From positions 1 to 27,050 of the forward strand of contig JAICSB010000006.1 of assembly GCA_025937115.1 (NCBI GenBank): a DNA stretch of 27,050 bases, in the 5' to 3' direction. Made by a program: the position numbers and the translations under genes. Every line of letters starts with the position of its first letter. Position 1 is the stretch's first letter. Source of the stretch: Pseudonocardiaceae bacterium. GTDB lineage: Bacteria > Actinomycetota > Actinomycetes > Mycobacteriales > Pseudonocardiaceae. The notes below the pieces were generated by a model that had not been told where the DNA came from, did not search any database, and worked only from the letters and a program-made list of their open reading frames with translations. This document shows positions 21,193 through 27,050 of the stretch, one piece after another.

Positions 21193-23709
21193 TTAGTGGG
21201 CGAGGTCCAGGACGGTCAGCGTTTTGCCGTCGAGGTTGCTTACGTAGGCTTCGCGGCTGTTGGGTACCAGCGCAATGCTGGTCGGGCCGGGCCCGGTAGG
21301 GATGGTCGTGGTGACCCGGTTGGTCGTCGAGTCAATCACCGAGACGGTGCTGCTGCCCTGGTTGACGGCATAGGCGAATCGGCCATCCGGAGCCCAGGCG
21401 ATGTCTTGGGGATTTCGTCCGACCGGGATGGTGGCGATGACCTTCTGAGTTGTGGTGTCGATGACCGAGACGGAGGCTGAATCGAAGTTCACGTTGGCAA
21501 CGAGAGGGCGGTGGGGGTTTACCGCGACGCTATGCGGGCTCATTCCGACCGGGATGGTGTTCAGAACTCTCAGGGTGGTGGTGTCGATCACCGAGATTAG
21601 GTTGGATTCGTGATTGGCGGTGTAGGCGTGGCTGCCGTCGGGGGAGAAGTCGACCCAATGTGGGTTGGGTGCGACCCTGATCTGTGCGATGACGGCGTTG
21701 GTGGCGGTGTCGATCACGGACACCTCGGCGACGTCGTGGTTGGGGACATAGAGCCGTTTGCCGTCCGGGGTGACCGCCGGGAGGTAGGGGCGTGCGGTTT
21801 GCGGGATCGTGGCGACCACGGAGTTTGAGCCGGGGTCGAGCACGTCGATCGAGTGGATTGTTCGCTGATCGTTGAAGATGCTGACATACAGCGTGCGGCC
21901 ATCCGGTGCGAAAGCGAGGAATTGGGGTGGGCCCGCGACGATCGGGATGGTCGCGATGACGTGGTCGTCCGCGGTGTTCACCACGGTGACGGTCTGGGCG
22001 TCTGCGTTGGCGACGTAGGCGTGCTTGCCATCGGGCGAGACACTGACGAAGGTGGCGCTCTGGCCGAGCGGGATGGTAGCGGCGACAGCGGGTATCGCGA
22101 CCTCAGGTCCCAAGTCCGCCATGGCGGTTGTTTCGGAATTGGATGGGCGCGCCAAGGCCGAGGGTGCAGGGGTCTGGGTGGGACTCCTACCACCGAATAG
22201 GGCAAGGAGGATCGACACGGTCAGGGTCACCGCCATGCCGCCGCCGATGAGGACCCGCGGTGGGGCCACGTGGTTGGCTGATGCACGACGTAGCGCCCGC
22301 CCGCGCTTTCCTGCCGCGGGGCGGGTGTCCTGTGTCGTGGTGGGTCTCTGAGGTTGCACGGGTCGCGGTTTCACTATCAGAGCGGGAGCCTGGACGGTCG
22401 TCACATCAGGGTCGACTTTGCTGCTCCCGATCGCGGTGGGTGCGGCAGCGGCCGTTGCTTCCCGCGGTGGGGTGCGCGGTGGCGGGATCACTCCGGCCGA
22501 GCGCTGCGCCACATTGTGTTGTTGTGTGTCGCGCTGCTGCGCGGCATCGACCACGCTCTTCGCCGTCAGCGTTGAGGTTGTGGCGCCGTTGACAGCGAGG
22601 CGTTTCTGCTTGTCGTTCTGCCGCTCGCCATGCTGGGATCTGTCGGAACGAGCTGCCTGGGCAGCCAGCGCGGCGGCACCGAGCGCGACGACGTGTTGGG
22701 GATGAGGGTCCAGGACGACCGAGCATCCCAGCTTTGCTGACACCATCTGGGCGACCAACGGGATGCGTGAGGAGCCGCCCAGCAGCAGGACCGCGCTGAG
22801 GTCCGAGGGTTCGACCTCAGCCGAGTGCAGGGTTCGGGACAGTGCGTTGATAGTCAACTCGATCGGACCGTGCACCATATCTTCGAAGTCCGATCGGGCG
22901 AGACGCACGTCAAAGCGCCGACCGGGCAGCAATACCGGGAAGATTGTCTCTGCATCTGCGGAAAGAGCCTCTTTGGCCCGGGTGCACTCCTGTCGCACTC
23001 CGGCGAGTGCGACGATGTTCTGCGGGCGCGTCGTGTCTAGTTCGCTAAGCGCCCCGTCGACGGTATCGTTGACGTTGGACAGGATCGTTTCGTCGAACTC
23101 GCTGCCGCCAAGGTGTTCGATGCGCTCCGGTTCGCCGAGAATGTAGGATCCCCCGGACTGTTTGAGCAAAACTGTGGCGTTGAAGGTGTCGCCGCCCAAG
23201 TCGTATACCGCTACCGTGTCGTCGTCGTTCCACCGCTGGGATGCATTGTAATATGTCGCGGCGGCTTCGGGTTCGGTCACCGTGGATGCTTTGTCCAGTC
23301 CCGCCCGACGCACAGCTTCCTCGAACAACGCGCGGCGGAACGCGCCCCAACTCGCAGGATAAGTCAGCACAATATGATCGGGTGGTTCGCCTTGGGCCCC
23401 AGTAACCTGCTGAACCACGTCGTGTAGAAGAATGCCGAGCAGGTCGGTGACGATGTAAGGCTCACCACCGACCACCAGCGGTGTGGGATCGCCCAGCCGA
23501 CCCATGAACGCACCGCCGAGTCGATCCAGGTTGCTACCCGCAGGGCTGGCGGCCTCTCCGGCGGCCAGAGTACCGTCATCCCGCAGGTACACAGTCGCTG
23601 GTGTCACCACCGCGTGATCGCTGAAGTGGAACATCTCGACTGCGGTCGCCCTCGCGAGCGCGACCGCAACGTAGGTGTTGCCAACATCGATCCCGAGGTT
23701 GTAACTCAT
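21193..23709 (-). CDS. Hsp70 ATPase domain - transmembrane helix - YVTN beta-propeller fusion
   Basis: 838 residues. Residues 1-350 are an actin-fold Hsp70 nucleotide-binding domain: GIDVGNTYVAVALA (6-19), YDLGGDTFNATVL (169-181) and LLLGGSSRIPLVAQM (308-322). The substrate-binding domain is missing. In the second motif, DnaK-type GGGTFD has become GGDTFN, so nucleotide handling may be altered. Residues 351-485 are a Gln/Pro/Ala-rich linker ending in a basic patch (KRGRALRR); 486-506 is a transmembrane helix; 535-838 are about seven YVTN blades ('VIATIPVGxxPxxVAxxPDGxxAYVxN'). The predicted layout is cytoplasmic ATPase, membrane, outer propeller, as in other actinobacterial Hsp70-YVTN proteins. 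The ATG at 23709 has GGGGGAAGGG upstream. No partner gene is adjacent. Confidence 0.9.
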   Translation of the reverse strand: MSYNLGIDVGNTYVAVALARATAVEMFHFSDHAVVTPATVYLRDDGTLAAGEAASPAGSNLDRLGGAFMGRLGDPTPLVVGGEPYIVTDLLGILLHDVVQQVTGAQGEPPDHIVLTYPASWGAFRRALFEEAVRRAGLDKASTVTEPEAAATYYNASQRWNDDDTVAVYDLGGDTFNATVLLKQSGGSYILGEPERIEHLGGSEFDETILSNVNDTVDGALSELDTTRPQNIVALAGVRQECTRAKEALSADAETIFPVLLPGRRFDVRLARSDFEDMVHGPIELTINALSRTLHSAEVEPSDLSAVLLLGGSSRIPLVAQMVSAKLGCSVVLDPHPQHVVALGAAALAAQAARSDRSQHGERQNDKQKRLAVNGATTSTLTAKSVVDAAQQRDTQQHNVAQRSAGVIPPPRTPPREATAAAAPTAIGSSKVDPDVTTVQAPALIVKPRPVQPQRPTTTQDTRPAAGKRGRALRRASANHVAPPRVLIGGGMAVTLTVSILLALFGGRSPTQTPAPSALARPSNSETTAMADLGPEVAIPAVAATIPLGQSATFVSVSPDGKHAYVANADAQTVTVVNTADDHVIATIPIVAGPPQFLAFAPDGRTLYVSIFNDQRTIHSIDVLDPGSNSVVATIPQTARPYLPAVTPDGKRLYVPNHDVAEVSVIDTATNAVIAQIRVAPNPHWVDFSPDGSHAYTANHESNLISVIDTTTLRVLNTIPVGMSPHSVAVNPHRPLVANVNFDSASVSVIDTTTQKVIATIPVGRNPQDIAWAPDGRFAYAVNQGSSTVSVIDSTTNRVTTTIPTGPGPTSIALVPNSREAYVSNLDGKTLTVLDLAH

Positions 23710-24656
23710 CAAACCCTTCCCCCGATCCCCAAAAAAGGTGCTGCTGCGGCTCGTGGTACCGCTGTAACGATCATTACGCCCTCGAAGGTGTGTCTTGTCA
23801 GCATCAGGTACTTACCCTAAACCCATAAGGAACGTACACCTCACATAAAAGATGTCCAGCCTCGCGACCGCGCTGAACCACGCGTCGCATTGGTAAATTA
23901 TGTTACTGTCGGTAATTGATCGAATTCATACCGTGACGCGCATAGTCGGCGCGGAAATATGCAGGAGTGAACCAATTTGTGGCCGCCCGGCAGAGTTTGG
24001 CTGCGTGGGCATTTGGCTTGACCGTGCGACGCTCAGTGGCAGTGCATACTCTCACTTATCTGCCCGGTCAGCCGCAAGTGCATACGAGTCCACGCGGGGC
24101 AGGGTCAGCGGCGCGCGGGGCAGGGCCCGCGGCGAGGGTGCCGCAGCAAGCGTTTGTTTGGGGCAGGCCGGACAGCCGCGCACCACTGGGAAGCGGCCTT
24201 GGCGGCCGGCGCCGCATCGTCACCTACGACGTCGGCTTCGCCACGCAGGTTCCCCGGACGCTGCGCGCTCGCGTCTCGGAGCACACACCCGGCTGGTAAG
24301 AGCCGTGGTGTGGCAGAGTCGCAGGTCAGCGGCTTGCGTCGAATGCGAGCAGGGCGACGTCGTGTGGGTCTTCGTCGTTGGGGCGTTTAGGTGGTCGAAC
24401 GGAAAGTGTGCAGACCATTACACTGGTGAACACGCCGTTGGAGTTTGCTGGGTCCTGATCCTCGTTACGCCTGGCGATCCTTCACGATTATTCCGGTGAC
24501 AGGCTCAACCAGATAGCGGTTCTGATTAGCTTTTTCAGGGTACATATTTCGGTTCGTGTGTGACCTCGGCCTGCGGCTCGATCTTGCAGCTGAGGTTGTG
24601 CCGGGCTGCCCAGGTGGGGCTGTCGGCGGTACTCAGCCACCCCTTTGGAGGCTCGG
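23710..24656. other. About 0.95 kb without a confident gene
   Basis: The part nearest the Hsp70 start (about 23780-23960) is AT-rich for this window and probably holds its promoter. A GTG-started frame at 23967-24299 (110 codons) contains the tandem repeat listed below and matches no family I know; I do not call it a gene. The remainder shows only short, mutually overlapping frames. Confidence 0.45.
24093..24134. repeat. 21-bp tandem repeat, two units
   Basis: CGCGGGGCAGGG-TCA-GCGGCG (24093-24113) is followed directly by CGCGGGGCAGGG-CCC-GCGGCG (24114-24134), differing at two bases. Being a multiple of three, it encodes a repeated RGAG(S/P)AA in one frame; it may equally be slippage in noncoding DNA. 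Confidence 0.6.
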
Positions 24657-26889
24657 ATGTCCACAGCCGCGGTGATCCTGCTCGGGATCCTCACGTGGAT
24701 CCTGATAGCGGTCCTGCTTGCGCTGCTCCTGGCACGAAGGAGCAGGTTGGGGGCCCCTGTGGTCGCGCTGTCCCTGGCTCCTCCGGTCAGGAAGCTGGTC
24801 CCTGCCCCTGCTGTCGAGGCGAAACCGGTCCTTGCCTCCACTATCGAGGCGATCGTTGGGTTCCCGGTCAAGCCGATGAGGTTCGTCGGCCGTGCCGAGG
24901 CGATGGCTGCGGCCAGTACCGCGTTGGCCCCGTCCTCCGGGCGTAGAGCGGTGGTGTTTCATGGGATGGCCGGTGCGGGCAAGACCACCTGCGCGGTCGA
25001 GCTGGCCTGCCGTCACCAGCGCGGCTTCGTCGGGTTGGCGTTTTGGTCGGCGCCCACCGATCCGGACCAGTTCGGTGAGGCGTTGCGCCTGCTGTCGGTG
25101 GTATTGGACGTGCAACTGGGCGATCACGGGGTCGTGATGGTTGAGGAGATTGCCACCCTGGAGCGTCTGGACAATTTCCTGCCTACCCTTACCGCCGTCT
25201 TCGCTGATGCGGGCCTGTTGCTGGTCTTGGACAATCTCGAAACCTTGCTCACCCCGGATGGGCACTGGCGCGACCGTCGCTGGGTCCCGCTGATCGGCGC
25301 GCTCACCGGCCATCAGGGACCGTCAGCCCGGTGAACCGCCACCACTTGCCTCGTCGGTCGCTGCGCTGGTTGCCGCCGCGCTGATCGTCACCGACCCGAT
25401 CGATGATCCCGCCGATCCGAATGAGCTCGTGCGCTACCGGATCCACCCCGGCGTCGTCGAGGTCATCCAGGCAGCGACCCCAGAGCCGGTCACCGCCGCG
25501 GTCGATGCGCAACTCGCCGCGTGGTGGACCGCCGTCGTCGGTGGCTGGGGGATCGAGCAGCAGCACGCCGGCAACGAAACCAGCCGATTCATGCTGCGGG
25601 CCAGCGTGGCCGCGGTGCGCTATCTGTTGCGTCAACACGATTGGAACGCCGCCAGTTGCCTGCTCGAACGCGCCCTGATCCGGGACAGCTACTCCCCGGG
25701 CACGTCCCTTGCGGTCATTCCGCTGCTGCGGCGCATCGCCGAGGCCACCGGCGCTGGCAAAGACCTCGTCGTGCTCGGCGGCGCAGTGCGCAGAGTGGAT
25801 CCCGGTGAGGCGGAAACCCTGCTGCGCCGCGCCTATGACCGAGCCACGACCGACGGCGAATACCAGCTGGCTTCCACCACCGCCGGTGAGCTAGTGACAC
25901 TGTTGCGGGACCAGGGCAGGCTCCGCGAGGCCCTCACGCTGGCCGACCAGAAGATCGAGCACACCAGCCAGGCCGGGTTCGGGTGCTGGACCCAACTCAG
26001 CGACCAAGGCCGGCGGCTGCAGATACTCAATCTGCTCGGCCACCACGAGCAGGTCCTCACCGACTTGCCCGCGTTGCGCGCCCGCATCGCCGACCTGCCC
26101 GACCAACCCGCCGACAACGACCGTGTGAACCCATGGAACGTCCGGGAGGGAATTTTCGACGTCGGCCGCTTGTCCGCAGTGGCCTTGGAGCGCTGGGACG
26201 ACGCGCTCGATCTTAACGACAACATCACCAGCACCCAGCGGCAGCGCGGCGCCAGCGCCCACGAGATCGCCCGCACCCGGTTTAATGACCACATCCCGCT
26301 GCTTCACCTTGGTCGGCTCACCGACCTTGACCAACTCCTGCGCGACTGCCACGACGTCTTCGACACCGTCGGTGACACGACACAGCTCGCTGCGGCCTAT
26401 GGAGCCCGCGCCGACCTCGAAGACCAACGCGACCACCCGCTAGCGGCCGTCGACCTCCAACGCACCTCGCTGCGCCTGCGCTACGCCCGCCCCGACCCCC
26501 GCGAGATCTCCACAGCGCACCATCACCTCGCCAACTACCTGTCCCGCGCCGCCGGGACACCCGCCGAGCAACGCGCCCACCGCCTCACCGCGTCGCTGCT
26601 CAACCACCTCACCGGCAACACCCGCGAACTCACCGGCACCCTCGCGGTGCTGGCCAGCGAACTCCGCATCGACACCAACGGGCCCGATGCACCGGCGCTT
26701 CCCGCGACCCGGCCCGAGATCATCCGCCTCGTTGACACCGATGACGGGATCCGCTTCGACACTCTCCTGGTCACACTGTGCCCCGACCCCGCCACCGCCG
26801 ACCGGACGCTGGCCGAACTGTTGACCACCGCCGCGAACTCTGCCGACCAGGACCCCTTGGTAATGAAGCAATCACCAAACACCAGATAA
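24657..26889 (+). pseudogene. Broken STAND ATPase with N-terminal membrane helix and TPR-like tail
   Basis: The ATG at 24657 has TTGGAGG five bases upstream. First piece: a transmembrane helix (residues 5-26), an FVGRAEAM box, Walker A GMAGAGKTT (103-111) and Walker B LLLVLDNLETLL. It stops at a TGA at 25332-25334, just after the 'GALTGHQGPS' that normally precedes the sensor motif. From about 25322 another frame continues without a start signal (PPPLASSVAALVAAAL, then IDDPADPNELVRYRIHPGVVEVI) into a helical-repeat domain of about 450 residues to 26889 (for example YQLASTTAGELVTLLRDQGR, SAVALERWDDALDLND). The sensor and winged-helix part is missing, so there is both a deletion and a frameshift. 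If the downstream piece is translated alone, a GTG at 25429 is available. Close relatives carry the ATPase and TPR parts in one protein. Confidence 0.78.
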
Positions 26890-26955
26890 CTGTGAGGGAC
26901 GACCGGGATCTCCCTGACGTCCGACGAGCCACGTGCAAGGCAAGTGCGTCACACC

Positions 26956-26976
26956 CACGCAGGACACACCTGCGTG
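26956..26976 (+). terminator. Hairpin downstream of the STAND-TPR gene
   Basis: A perfect 8-bp inverted repeat CACGCAGG-ACACA-CCTGCGTG lies 67 bases after the stop. There is no U-run, as is common in high-GC actinobacterial terminators. I see no gene between 26890 and the end of the window. Confidence 0.45.
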
Positions 26977-27050
26977 CGGCGCGATTCTGTCTGTAGACCC
27001 TCGGGAATGTTCGCTAGGCCGAGACGCCCTATCCGCTCATGCCGCTGACC

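Noticed and set aside
23967..24299. 110-codon plus-strand frame with a 7-residue repeat
   Set aside because: No family resemblance, no properly spaced ribosome binding site, and composition typical of GC-rich noncoding frames.

Overview
The window is high-GC DNA with GTG/TTG starts, GGAGG-type ribosome binding sites and families typical of filamentous Actinobacteria (DUF6158-like, LppY/LpqO DUF1259 lipoprotein, STAND/NB-ARC ATPases, Hsp70-propeller fusion, OmpR/HK pair). An actinomycete, possibly of the Pseudonocardiales or a relative, fits best, but the order is a guess. No ribosomal or housekeeping block is present. The region is accessory in character, with at least four decayed genes, large gene-free gaps and a partial tRNA.

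Left part (1-8.3 kb): the 5' end of a small DUF6158-like gene; a cupin remnant; a Pro/Ala-rich single-pass protein; a secreted beta-lactamase-fold serine hydrolase; a broken STAND ATPase with a transmembrane, Ig-like tail; a conserved hypothetical; a single-pass membrane protein whose stop overlaps the start of an amidohydrolase; about 1 kb without a clear gene; and a HIT-family protein.

Centre (8.3-19.9 kb): this looks like a functional module for envelope redox and carbohydrate work. A beta-propeller lipoprotein diverges from a Tat-type cupredoxin. A decayed cholesterol-oxidase-like GMC gene lies directly behind an OmpR-family response regulator/histidine kinase pair. That pair diverges from a co-directional run: DUF1259 lipoprotein, small membrane protein, GMC oxidoreductase fused to a 3-keto-disaccharide-hydrolase domain (DUF1080), GT4 glycosyltransferase and GH15 glucoamylase-like hydrolase. 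The regulator/DUF1259 intergenic region carries two 11-bp-phased CTTCAT direct-repeat pairs, one pointing each way, a likely binding site for the regulator. I infer that the enzymes act on one glucoside or disaccharide, with the C3 hydroxyl oxidised and the glycosidic bond cleaved. The substrate is unknown.

Right part (19.9-27 kb): a gap of about 1.3 kb holds a strong hairpin and the 3' half of tRNA-Ser(CGA) with no 5' half, as expected at the distal attachment site of an integrated element. Beyond it lie an Hsp70 ATPase domain-transmembrane-YVTN propeller fusion with altered phosphate-loop residues, a gap of about 0.95 kb with a 21-bp tandem repeat, and a second broken STAND ATPase (with TPR-like tail) ending at a hairpin.

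No CRISPR array, transposase, integrase or complete RNA gene was seen.
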